A DNA stretch of 64,000 nucleotides from JAEZBP01 sp963832725 (GTDB lineage Bacteria; Myxococcota_A; Polyangia; Polyangiales; Sandaracinaceae), in contig CAWHVG010000005.1 of assembly GCA_963832725.1 (NCBI GenBank), forward strand, positions 2,480,001 to 2,544,000, in the 5' to 3' direction. The notes under the pieces were generated by a model. The model saw nothing but the letters and a program-made list of their open reading frames with translations. It had not been told where the DNA came from and did not search any database. The position numbers were made by a program, and so were the translations under genes. Shown here in pieces: positions 36,891 through 45,935 of the stretch; position 1 is the first letter of the stretch; each line of letters starts with the position of its first letter.

Positions 36891-37022
36891 TTAGACGTGA
36901 CCGCCGACCATCGAGCCGAGGTAGGCGATCACGCCGAGAAGCGCGGCGACCGCGATCGGCATCATGAAGAGCATGACTACGCCGAGGCCACTGGCCTCCT
37001 GGTTCTCGCTTCGATAGCTCAC
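36891..37022 (-). CDS. Single-TM microprotein B (43 aa)
   Basis: A 43-residue membrane microprotein starting at GTG 37022, with N-terminus MSYRSENQEASGLGVV, then a helix (MLFMMPIAVAALLGVIAYLG) and a short tail SMVGGHV. The ribosome site is GGAGG with five-base spacing (ggaggtttgcGTG), the same arrangement as microprotein A. The two proteins share MP-x-x-V-A-x-x-x-G-(I/V)-(V/I)-A-Y-L. Both are short enough to be missed by automatic annotation. The DUF2505 gene ends 76 bases upstream on the same strand, so one transcript could carry all three. Confidence 0.75.
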   Translation of the reverse strand: MSYRSENQEASGLGVVMLFMMPIAVAALLGVIAYLGSMVGGHV

Positions 37023-37098
37023 GCAAACCTCCAAAATGAGCAGGGGGTCGGTCGGACTCGACCGCGAGCATGCCGTGGTCGGCGCCCGGGCGCCAGTG

Positions 37099-37605
37099 CT
37101 AGAGGCCCTTCTCGCGGATGAAGCGGTTGGTGAACGCGGTCGCCTTCACGTAGCTGTCGCGGGTCGTCTTCTCGATGAACTTCTCGATGGTCCCGCCGAC
37201 GCCGAAGATCTTCACGTCAATCTCGATCTCGGCCGCGCGGGCGAGCTTCTTGTCGCCCTGGGGCTCGGCCCACAGCCTGCCGCCGATGTGGAGCTTGTCC
37301 GCGAGCTTGCTGGTGGTGATCTGGTAGGTCCACACCTTCGTCTCGGGATCGAAGCGACCCGACTCGGTGTAGGTCAGCGAATCACCGATGAGCTTACGGA
37401 CGACGGCCGGCGCGTCCGCGGCGGGCTCGGTGCGCATCGTCCGAGTGCGCGGTCCGCCCTTCTCCCCCGTCAGCTCGACCAGCTGGAAGTCCTTGAACCC
37501 GAGGGCCTCGCGGTAGAGCCGCGCGTTGTACTCCTCATCGAAGAAGATCTCGTTCCAGTAGGTCTCGACGTCGGTGTCGAAGATGTCGCGGACGGTGAAC
37601 TTCAC
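37099..37605 (-). CDS. DUF2505 / SRPBCC-like protein
   Basis: A 168-aa protein of the DUF2505 family, a START/SRPBCC-like helix-grip fold that binds hydrophobic ligands. It starts MKFTVRDIFDTDVETYWNEI, with FDEEYNARLYREALGFKDF and the C-terminal FGVGGTIEKFIEKTTRDSY helix. There is no signal peptide. The GTG at 37605 is preceded by ggaggatcgcc, a strong ribosome site. The ligand is not known. It lies upstream of the two microprotein genes on the same strand with short gaps, suggesting a common transcript. Confidence 0.8.
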   Translation of the reverse strand: MKFTVRDIFDTDVETYWNEIFFDEEYNARLYREALGFKDFQLVELTGEKGGPRTRTMRTEPAADAPAVVRKLIGDSLTYTESGRFDPETKVWTYQITTSKLADKLHIGGRLWAEPQGDKKLARAAEIEIDVKIFGVGGTIEKFIEKTTRDSYVKATAFTNRFIREKGL

Positions 37606-38144
37606 GGCGATCCTCCTCCCCCGGATGGAGCCCCGGCATAGCACGGATCCAATGCCCGGCGGCCCCGTGGCCGGCCCACCAGCCAGCACCCAACCGCCCG
37701 ACTGCCCAGCCAACCGGTACCCGACCACCAGCGAGCACGCATCCGCCCCCCGACCCAGCCAGCCGGCCCACGAGCACCGGAGCGCGCAGCGCGACGGCCG
37801 CAGCAAGTCGCGCCCGTCACCCCCGCGGCGTGTCGAAATCCTGCAGTTCGGATTCCCGCGCGTCGCGGCAGCAACGAGACCCGCGTGCAGCGGAGACCGA
37901 CGCGCACCGAGCCCTCCCTCTCCCAGAAGAAGCGCATCGCGTCCCGGCCGCCATGGGGAACGGACGGCGGATCGCCCCCAAGAGCGAGGACGGAGCCGCC
38001 GACGGGCCGCCGCCTGGGAACGGACGACGGGCGGGCCGCCACGAGGAACGGAGGACGACGGATCGCCCCCAAGAGCGAGCGCGGAGCCGCCGACGGCCCG
38101 CCACGAGGAACGGGGCCCCCCGATGCGAGCGGCTGCGCCGACCT
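37606..38144. repeat. Gene-free region with long direct repeats
   Basis: No gene was recognised in these 539 bases. The right half contains two near-identical blocks beginning cggatcgcccccaagagcgag (37968 and 38059, 91 bases apart), continuing with a shared ggagccgccgacgg segment, and a second shared element ccgccacgaggaacgg at about 38037 and 38100. The left half has CCAGCC-type low complexity. The region separates the DUF2505 and phosphatase genes and probably contains the DUF2505 promoter. Confidence 0.6.
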
Positions 38145-38913
38145 TCAGTCCGTGACTTCGAGCAGCACGACGGTGACGTTGTCCTCGCCGCCGTTGGCGT
38201 TGGCGCGCTCGACCAGCGCCTTGGCCGCCGCCTCGACGTCGCCCTCGCTGGCCATCACCAGCTCGCGGATGACGTCGTCGGTCATCATCCCGCTCAGCCC
38301 GTCCGAGCACAGGAGGTAGACATCGCCGGTCTGCGGCTGCTCGGGCACCAGATCGACGACCACCGAGTCCTGCATGCCCAGGGCCCGCGTGATGACGTTC
38401 TTGGGCAGCTCGTCGCGCTGCTCCTGCGTCATGTCGGGCATGACCAGGAGGTAGTCGTTCAAGAGCGAGTGGTCGCGGGTGAGCTGGGTGATCTCACCCT
38501 TTCGCACGCGATACGCCCGGCTGTCGCCGACGTGGGCGAAGTACATCCGGCCGCGCTCGCGCGAGAAGAGGGCGCCGACCACCGTCGTGCCCATGCCGTG
38601 CACCTCGCGGAAGCGCGACGAGGCCTCGAAGAATCCGCTTGTTGGCGACCTTGATGCCCGTGATCAGCCGGTTCTCGTCCACCGAGAGGTGCGGGTCGAA
38701 GTGGAAGGGCCAGGTGGCATCCTCCTTCGACGTCGCCTGGAAGAACGAGGCGATGGTGTGCGTGGCCATCTTGCTGGCTACGTCGCCAGCACGATGCCCC
38801 CCCATACCGTCTGCAACGATGAAGAGGTCGTACTCGGGCAATATGCAGAAGCTATCTTCGTTGTGCTCCCGCTGTTGCCCGACATCGGACAGACCTGCCG
38901 CGATGATGTTCAT
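38145..38913 (-). CDS. PP2C-family Ser/Thr protein phosphatase (frame broken near 38635)
   Basis: A protein of about 256 aa of the PPM/PP2C family. The first frame (ATG 38913) gives MNIIAAGLSDVGQQREHNED and the metal-binding motif LFIVADGMGGHRAGDVAS. An indel near 38635 restores FREVHGMGTTVVGALF, MYFAHVGDSRAYRVRKGEI and VYLLCSDGLSGMMTDDVI, ending with the metal ligand region NGGEDNVTVVLLEV. All key Asp residues are present, so it should be a Mn/Mg-dependent phosphoprotein phosphatase. Such enzymes usually oppose Hanks-type kinases, which abound in myxobacteria; none is adjacent here. It is divergent from the dehydrogenase gene. Confidence 0.85.
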
Positions 38914-39077
38914 GGCGTGCGCCCGTCGATGCGCATTCGGCCCAAAAGCTCGCGTGGACTGCACCGGGTGTCAAGAAGGCTTTTTTCGAGAAGGCACAAA
39001 CCGTTGCGATACGCCACTTTTCTTTCTCCCGAGGTGGCACTCCGAAGCCCGCCGAGGGCGTGATACGGTCCCTCGCC

Positions 39078-40133
<1,056 letters not shown>

Positions 40134-40195
40134 CGATCCCGGAGGGCTCACCGCGTTGCACGCGGGCTGCCGGGTCGCTACCTCCTCGACCGATC

Positions 40196-41233
40196 ATGGC
40201 CGGCTCGACCGACGACGTGGTGGCGCCGACGACCCGCGAGGTCACGCACCGCTATCAGGACCCGCTCGACTGCGTCTGGCTGGAGGCGGCGAAGCGGATC
40301 GGGCTGCGCGTCGATCGCAGCAGCGGGTGCTACGCGGCCACGGACGGGCGCGGGCGGCTCTTGCTGGGCACGGACGAGACGCTCGACGCCGACGACTGCC
40401 TCGCGCAGATGATCTTCCACGAGCTCTGCCACTCGCTGGTACAGGGGCCCGAGTCGTTCGAGGTGCCGGACTGGGGCCTCGACAACGAGACGGACCGAGA
40501 CCTGCCGCGGGAGCGCGCGTGCTTGCGTGCTCAGGCGCTCTTGGCGGGTCGCTACGGGCTGCGTGAGGTCCTGGCTCCCACCACCAATCATCGGGCGTTC
40601 TACGACGCGCTGGGCCCCAATCCGCTGGACGGGGCCGACGAGTCGATCCCGCTGGCCCGGGCCGCCGCCGCGCGCGCCGGCCGACCCCCGTGGGGGCCGC
40701 ACCTCTTGGAAGCGTTGGAGGCGACGGCGAGCATCGCCGAAGCGACCGCGCGTCACGCCGGGCCCGGGACGCTGTGGGTGCGCACCGCGACACGGCCGAG
40801 CCCACATCCGAGCGGGTTGCCCGCGAGCGCGCGGCCGGAGAGAGGCACCTGCGGTGAGTGCGCGTGGCAACGTCCGTTCCGAGGGCGGCCGCGCTGCCTG
40901 CAGGCGGCGCGGCGCGTGGAGACGAGCTGGCCCGCCTGCGAGCGCTTCGAGCCCGAGCTCGACTGCCAGGACTGCGGCGCGTGCTGCCGCGAGGCCTACG
41001 GACGGGTGGAGCTCTCCCGCCGCGATCCCTTCGTGCGCCTGCACCCCGAGCTGCTCGAGCGCATCGACGGCCGGCTGGTGCTCGATCGGAAGGATGGCCG
41101 GTGCCCGGCGCTGGAAGGAGACGGCCCCTACGCGTGCCGCTGCTACGAGGACCGGCCGCGGACCTGCCGCGACTTCGAGCGCGGATCGCTCAACTGCCTC
41201 GAGGCGAGGCGCCGGGTGGGTCTCAGCCTCTGA
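40196..41233 (+). CDS. HExxH metallopeptidase-like domain fused to YkgJ-type Cys cluster
   Basis: A 345-aa protein with two unlike metal sites. The N-terminal half contains QMIFHELCHSLVQGPESF with HExxH at residues 75-79, as in zinc metallopeptidases; Glu residues near 98-106 are candidates for the third ligand. A linker (about 160-215) follows, then a Cys region (GTCGECAWQRPFRGRPRC, 218-234) and the YkgJ-family cluster CQDCGACC at 257-264, with CPALEGDGPYACRCYEDRP and CRDFERG completing the domain. YkgJ proteins bind zinc or an iron-sulfur cluster, and their function is poorly known. No signal peptide is visible. The fusion of a HExxH domain to YkgJ is the notable point. ATG 40196 is 62 bases after the dehydrogenase stop. 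Confidence 0.75.
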   Translation: MAGSTDDVVAPTTREVTHRYQDPLDCVWLEAAKRIGLRVDRSSGCYAATDGRGRLLLGTDETLDADDCLAQMIFHELCHSLVQGPESFEVPDWGLDNETDRDLPRERACLRAQALLAGRYGLREVLAPTTNHRAFYDALGPNPLDGADESIPLARAAAARAGRPPWGPHLLEALEATASIAEATARHAGPGTLWVRTATRPSPHPSGLPASARPERGTCGECAWQRPFRGRPRCLQAARRVETSWPACERFEPELDCQDCGACCREAYGRVELSRRDPFVRLHPELLERIDGRLVLDRKDGRCPALEGDGPYACRCYEDRPRTCRDFERGSLNCLEARRRVGLSL

Positions 41234-41263
41234 TCAGCTCGGGCCGCGCTTTGCGACGCCGGC

Positions 41264-41719
41264 TCAGCCCTTCGCGGCTCGCTCCTCCGCCCGCTGCACC
41301 AGCGCGCGGGCCATCGACGAGAAGCCATCCTCCAGGCTGCCGCCGAAGAGCAGGAAGGCCAGCGGCGAGATGGCGCCGCCGATAGTGTCCTCGGTGTGAT
41401 AGCGGGTGCGGTCGTCCGGCAGGGCCTCGAGCGTCTGAACCCGCTCGGCGTGGAGGATCGCCGGCGAGAGCGAGGTCATCCCGTAGCGCAACAGCTCGCC
41501 GGGACGGACCTCTCGGATCTGCTCGCGCTGCCAGAGGTGGAAGCGCATCCCGCTCATCCACACACGCATGTCGATCGGATCACCGACCTTCAGCGAGGTC
41601 CGGACCTCTGGCGTGAAGGGGTTCCACTCGGGGTAGCGTGAGAAATCGGTGAGGACCTCCCACACGGTCTCGGGCGGCGCGTCGATCTCGACGGTGGCGG
41701 CGAAGGTGCGGCTCGGCAT
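41264..41719 (-). CDS. SRPBCC family protein
   Basis: A 151-aa START/SRPBCC-like protein. It begins MPSRTFAATVEIDAPPETVW, followed by the characteristic EVLTDFSRYPEWNPFTPEV and a repeated-strand core (MRVWMSGMRFHLWQREQIRE). These helix-grip proteins bind lipids or other hydrophobic molecules; no specific ligand is indicated. It has no export signal. It ends 30 bases from the convergent YkgJ-fusion gene and is downstream of the chemoreceptor gene on the same strand, 66 bases from its stop, so it may be the last gene of the chemosensory transcript. Confidence 0.85.
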   Translation of the reverse strand: MPSRTFAATVEIDAPPETVWEVLTDFSRYPEWNPFTPEVRTSLKVGDPIDMRVWMSGMRFHLWQREQIREVRPGELLRYGMTSLSPAILHAERVQTLEALPDDRTRYHTEDTIGGAISPLAFLLFGGSLEDGFSSMARALVQRAEERAAKG

Positions 41720-41785
41720 CGAGCCAAGGGTGCCGCGGCGGGCGTTCGCCGTCGACGCGCAATCCCGCGGCTCGAGTGAGCCCGA

Positions 41786-43219
41786 TCAGAGCTCGAAGCG
41801 CCCCACGTACTCGTTGAGCCGGTCGGCGATCGTCGACAGCTCGCGCACCGCCTGCAGAGTCTGGTTCGTGCCCGCCGCGCCTTGATGCGTCGCCTCCGCG
41901 ATGTCGTCCATCGCAGAGGTGACCTGCTGCGTGCTGGTGCTCTGCTGCTCGGTGATGGAGCGGATGCGCTGAGCGGCGTCGGTCGTCTCGCCGGCCAGCC
42001 GCGTGGCGTCCTCGGTGGCCAGCGCGGTCGCGTTGGTGGCCTCGCGGATGTTCGCGGTCAGCTCCTTCACGTCCTTCACCGACTCCATCACGCTCTCGGC
42101 CAGGCGCTGCATCTGCGAGGCGACCAGCGAGAACCCGCGCCCCGCCTCGCCGGCCTTGGTGCCCTCCAGCGCCGCGTTGAGCGCCAGGAGCTCGGACTTG
42201 TTGGCGACGTCCTTGATGATCTCGAGGATCTCGGTGATGCGCTGGGTGTGTCCGGCCAGGGTGTGGATGCGGGTGGTGATCCGCTGCGCGTTCTCGAGCG
42301 TCGACTGCGCGTTGTCGGCCACCCCGCGCGCCGAGTCGGCGATCTGCGCGGACGCTTCGACCATCGCCGCCAGGGTGCGGCGGGTCTCCTCGATGGCGCC
42401 TCCCTGCTCGACGGCGCTCACCTCCTGCTGCTGGGCCATGGCCGCGATCTCGCCGCTGGCGGAGGCCACCCGCGACGCGTTCTCCTGGATCTGCTCGACC
42501 AGCCCGCGCAGCCCGTCGAGCATGCTCGCGATCACGTCCGAGACCTCGCTGTCCCGGTCGACCGTGCCGGAGAGATCGCCGGTGGCGATGCGCCTGGCGC
42601 GCATGACCACGGCGTCGATGTCCATCAGCCGCTGGCGCAGCAGCTCCTGGTTCTGACCGGCGTGCCGCACGAAGGTCGAGATCAGCGCGGCCATGGCGAC
42701 GACGACCAGCGACGTGCCGACGGCCGGCGACGCGATCTGGTTCGCGGGCAGGCCGTCCACCAGCCCCATCTTCGCGTGACCGATGCCGATCAACGCCACC
42801 TCGGTCAGGGTGAGGATCACGACGCCGCGCTGGCTGACCAAGAAGGGCGCCATCACGACGGCGATCATCATCGCCATCATCGAGCCGCTGGCGAGCGGTC
42901 CGCCGCCGCTGCCCGCGAGGCCGATGCCGGCCGCCGCAGCGATGCCGAAGAGCAGTGCCCACGCCGCGTCCCGCTGACGCTTGATGTACGTCAGCACCAG
43001 CCCGCTGGCGGTCGAGGCCAGGAAGATCCCCACCGCCGTCAACGTCACGGGATCGGGCATCACGACCATGTAGACGATGCTCGCGAGGAACCCGATGGCG
43101 GCCAGTCCGCCGCAGATCACGAGCAGGAAGCGGCGTTGGAACGCATCCGTCCGCTGGTCGAGCGCCAGCGCGAAGTTCCCGTCCATGTTGTCCACGTCCT
43201 CCATCCCTTCTCGATCCAT
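41786..43219 (-). CDS. Methyl-accepting chemotaxis protein with multi-TM sensor region
   Basis: A 477-aa chemoreceptor-like protein. The N-terminal 180 residues hold about six membrane segments (FLLVICGGLAAIGFLASIVY; LTAVGIFLASTASGLVLTYI; WALLFGIAAAAGIGLAG; MMAMMIAVVMAPFLV; VGTSLVVVAMAALISTFV) and no large periplasmic domain, so it may sense a membrane-related signal. A HAMP-like linker (RRIATGDLSGTVDRDSE) and a long coiled coil follow, with the signalling hairpin ANKSELLALNAALEGTKAGE plus AGRGFSLVASQMQRLAE. It is the last chemosensory gene and starts 7 bases after the CheR stop, so its signal is probably read by this operon's CheA. Confidence 0.92.
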   Translation of the reverse strand: MDREGMEDVDNMDGNFALALDQRTDAFQRRFLLVICGGLAAIGFLASIVYMVVMPDPVTLTAVGIFLASTASGLVLTYIKRQRDAAWALLFGIAAAAGIGLAGSGGGPLASGSMMAMMIAVVMAPFLVSQRGVVILTLTEVALIGIGHAKMGLVDGLPANQIASPAVGTSLVVVAMAALISTFVRHAGQNQELLRQRLMDIDAVVMRARRIATGDLSGTVDRDSEVSDVIASMLDGLRGLVEQIQENASRVASASGEIAAMAQQQEVSAVEQGGAIEETRRTLAAMVEASAQIADSARGVADNAQSTLENAQRITTRIHTLAGHTQRITEILEIIKDVANKSELLALNAALEGTKAGEAGRGFSLVASQMQRLAESVMESVKDVKELTANIREATNATALATEDATRLAGETTDAAQRIRSITEQQSTSTQQVTSAMDDIAEATHQGAAGTNQTLQAVRELSTIADRLNEYVGRFEL

Positions 43220-43226
43220 GCGCGGG

Positions 43227-44909
43227 TCACGGCGCCAGCGCGCGCGACCCGGTCAGCAAAAGCTCGTCTTGTGGCGGCAAGAGCCGCTCGAGTGAAGACC
43301 GCCACGCCACCTCGGGACGCGATCGGTGAAGTCTCAGCGCCTCCTCGAGCGCGCGGCGGCTCTCGATCGAGAGGCCCAGACGCGCGAGGCAGCCGGAGAG
43401 CAGCGCCCAGGCGTGCCAGACGCCGGGCTCGAGAAAGATCGAGCGGCGCAGCGCGCTCGAGGCCCGCTCCCAGTCGCCGCGCTTCCGGTAGAGCACACCG
43501 AGCGAGAGGTGCAGCTCGAACGAGCACGGGTCGAGCTCGGCGGCGCGGCCGTAGAGGCGCTCGGCGGCATCGAAGTCGTGCGCCCGGACACACGCGTGGC
43601 CCTCGGCCAAGAGCGCGCTCACCTCCGGCGCCAGCGTGGTCGTGCTCTGGTCGGCCGATGGCGCGGCGGCCGAAGGAGGCGACGCGGTAGCGACGGACGC
43701 GGGCTCGGGGACCGACGACGTCCGAGGAGGCGGAGGCGTCGAGCGAGACGGAGGCGGCGCGGTAGCGGCGGATGCGGGCTCAGGGAGTGACGACGTCCGA
43801 GGAGGCGGAGGCGTCGAGCGAGACGGCGGCGCGGTAGCGACCCGAGCAGGGGAAGGCGTCGAGCGAGACGGCGGCGCGGCGCGGACGCGATTGGGAGGCG
43901 GCGGTGTCGATGGCGCCGGGTCGCGCGGGCGCGGAATCGAGCTGTCTCGGCGGTTCCGAGCGCTCGCCTCGCCCGCGGACGCGAGGGGCGGCGCAGACGG
44001 CACGACGCTCGATACCGGCCCAGTCGAGACCTCGCGCCCTTGCGGGCCCGCGGCGCCGCTCCCTCCGACGCCACCCGAGAGAGCGCTCGCGGATCGCGAC
44101 GACGCGCGCCCAGTCGCGGGCGACTCGGTGCTCCTCGAGCGGCTCGCCCGCGGCGTCGACGCGACCCGGCGGGCGGAGTCGAGCTGCTGCGCCGGGAGCA
44201 CGTCGGAGGCACCGAGCACGAGCTCTCCGCCCGGCGCCAGCGCGCGCCGCGTGTTCCGCACGATCTGATCGACGGCCGACGGCGGACTGTAGATCAGCAC
44301 GTTCCGGCAGAGCACGGCGTCGAAGCGAGCGGTGGCGGGCGGCGCCTCCATCAGGTTGTGCCGCCGCAGATGGACGACCCGCCGCAGCTCGGGGTGCACC
44401 TGCCAGGCGTCCGGCCCCACCTGCTCCAGCCAGCGCGCGCGGACCTCGTCGCCGACGCTGCGCAGGCTCCAGCCGCCGTAGACGCCACGCTCCGCGGTCT
44501 CGAGGCGATCGGGGTGCAGATCGGTGGCGGTGATCCGCACGTCCACGCCCCGGTCGAGCAGGAGAATGGCCAGGCTGTAGGCCTCCTCCCCGGTCGAGCA
44601 GCCCGCGACCCAGACCCGCACCGTCGGCGGTTTGCACACCAAGCGCGCCGCGAGGCCCGTGAGCTGCTTCTCGTCGCGGAAGAACCAGGTCCATCCGTTG
44701 CTGAGCACGCACGCGAGCTCCCGCAGCTCCTCCTCGCTGCCGACCGCGCGCGCGGCGTACGTCACCAGGTCGTCGACGCCGAGGGCGCGTTGACGCGCAC
44801 GAGCGTGCGTATCCAGCCGGCTCGTGCCCTCCGAGGACGGCGCGAAGCCGAAGCGCGACGCCACTGACTCGGCCAGGCGCTCGAGCGCCCGCTGCTCGGA
44901 TGCGCTCAC
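43227..44909 (-). CDS. cheR: CheR-type methyltransferase with Pro-rich linker and C-terminal TPR repeats
   Basis: A 560-aa protein. The CheR domain has TWFFRDEKQLTGLAARL, the SAM-binding VWVAGCSTGEEAYSLAI and FDAVLCRNVLIYSPPSAVDQ. It methylates glutamates of chemoreceptors using S-adenosylmethionine. A 170-residue Ser/Pro/Thr-rich linker with internal repeats follows. The C-terminus has TPR-like repeats (FDAAERLYGRAAELDPCSFE; LHLSLGVLYRKRGDWERASS), probably for docking. The GTG at 44909 overlaps the CheB stop by four bases. CheR with TPRs is known from Frz/Dif-like systems of myxobacteria. Confidence 0.92.
   Translation of the reverse strand: MSASEQRALERLAESVASRFGFAPSSEGTSRLDTHARARQRALGVDDLVTYAARAVGSEEELRELACVLSNGWTWFFRDEKQLTGLAARLVCKPPTVRVWVAGCSTGEEAYSLAILLLDRGVDVRITATDLHPDRLETAERGVYGGWSLRSVGDEVRARWLEQVGPDAWQVHPELRRVVHLRRHNLMEAPPATARFDAVLCRNVLIYSPPSAVDQIVRNTRRALAPGGELVLGASDVLPAQQLDSARRVASTPRASRSRSTESPATGRASSRSASALSGGVGGSGAAGPQGREVSTGPVSSVVPSAPPLASAGEASARNRRDSSIPRPRDPAPSTPPPPNRVRAAPPSRSTPSPARVATAPPSRSTPPPPRTSSLPEPASAATAPPPSRSTPPPPRTSSVPEPASVATASPPSAAAPSADQSTTTLAPEVSALLAEGHACVRAHDFDAAERLYGRAAELDPCSFELHLSLGVLYRKRGDWERASSALRRSIFLEPGVWHAWALLSGCLARLGLSIESRRALEEALRLHRSRPEVAWRSSLERLLPPQDELLLTGSRALAP
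43690..43880 (-). repeat. Tandem repeats of about 66 bp in the CheR linker
   Basis: About two and a half imperfect copies of a roughly 66-base unit (shared core gcgtcgagcgagacgg with cgcggtagcg) encode the SRSTPPPPRTSS-type Pro/Ser linker of the CheR protein. The repeat keeps reading frame. Confidence 0.75.
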
Positions 44910-45916
44910 GCCGCCCTCCGCTCGGCCCACGCCACCAGCTGCTCGGCCACGGAGTCGATGTGGAGGGCGTGATTGGCCGCGCCGGTCTCGAGCGCCACAC
45001 GCGGCATGCCGAAGACGATGCTGCTCGACTCGTCCTGCGCCGCCGTCTTCCCGCCGGCTTGGCGGAGCGCGGCCAAACCGTCCACGCCGTCACGGCCCAT
45101 CCCGGTGAGGACGAGGCCCGCCGCGCTCGATCCGAATGCGCGCGCGAGCGACTCGAGGAGGCGCGTCCCCGAGGGACGGTGACCGCTCAGCGGCGGGCCG
45201 CACTCCAGCCGCACCATGCTCTTCTCGACCGCGAGGTGCCGCTCGTCCGGCGCCAAGAGCACGCGACCCGGCCGCAGGCGCTCTCCATCCTGCGCGAGCG
45301 CGACGGAGAGCGGCGTGGCCGCGTCCAGCCAGCGGGCCAAGCGCGGCGCGAAGCCGATCGGCAGGTGCTGGACCATCAGGATCGGGGCGGGGAAGTCGGC
45401 CGGGAGGCGCCGCAGGATCGCGCTCAGGGCCGCGGGCCCGCCCGTCGACGCGACGAGACCGACCGCCGAGACAGGTGCCTCGCGCGGGGCGCGGACCGGG
45501 GGCGGCGGTCGTCGCGGCTCGGGGGCGCTCCAGGGCGCCCGCGCCAGCGCCCAGATCCGTGCGCAGAGCGCCTCGCACCCCTCGCCGATGCGCGGCTTCT
45601 CCATCAGATTGCAAGCGCCACGACGCAGCGCGTCGAACGCAGCCGAGCCACGGTCGTCGACGCTGGTGACCACCAGGATGCGCGTCGGGCTCTCGCGCAT
45701 GATCCGCTGGATGGCGGCCAGGCCGTCGAGCCGCGGCATGTGCAGATCCATCGTGATCACCGAGGGCCGGAGACGCGACGCGAGCTCCACCGCCCGCAGC
45801 CCGTCATAGGCCCTGCCGATCACCTCCAGCCGCGAGTCGGTGGCGATGCAGCGGGCGATGACGTCCACGCAGAGCGGGGAGTCGTCGACCACCAGAACGC
45901 GCACGCGCCTCTTCAC
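44906..45916 (-). CDS. cheB: CheB-type chemoreceptor methylesterase/deamidase response regulator
   Basis: A 336-aa protein with a receiver domain (VRVLVVDDSPLCVDVIARCI; phospho-acceptor Asp in VITMDLHMPRLDG; Lys in NLMEKPRIG) and a CheB_methylest domain with the triad Ser in GLVASTGGPAAL, His in VQHLPIGFAPRLARW and Asp in TGMGRDGVDGL. It demethylates or deamidates chemoreceptors once phosphorylated by CheA. The GTG at 45916 fits the receiver start and has a gaggg site; an ATG at 45955 would overlap the CheA end. The stop overlaps the CheR start (GTGA). Confidence 0.92.
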   Translation of the reverse strand: MKRRVRVLVVDDSPLCVDVIARCIATDSRLEVIGRAYDGLRAVELASRLRPSVITMDLHMPRLDGLAAIQRIMRESPTRILVVTSVDDRGSAAFDALRRGACNLMEKPRIGEGCEALCARIWALARAPWSAPEPRRPPPPVRAPREAPVSAVGLVASTGGPAALSAILRRLPADFPAPILMVQHLPIGFAPRLARWLDAATPLSVALAQDGERLRPGRVLLAPDERHLAVEKSMVRLECGPPLSGHRPSGTRLLESLARAFGSSAAGLVLTGMGRDGVDGLAALRQAGGKTAAQDESSSIVFGMPRVALETGAANHALHIDSVAEQLVAWAERRAA

Positions 45917-45935
45917 GATGCCCTCGCCGGCGCGC

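Noticed and set aside
38946..38974. TTGACA promoter for the PP2C gene
   Set aside because: A perfect -35 hexamer exists on the minus strand at 38974-38969, but no credible -10 lies 16-18 bases further on.
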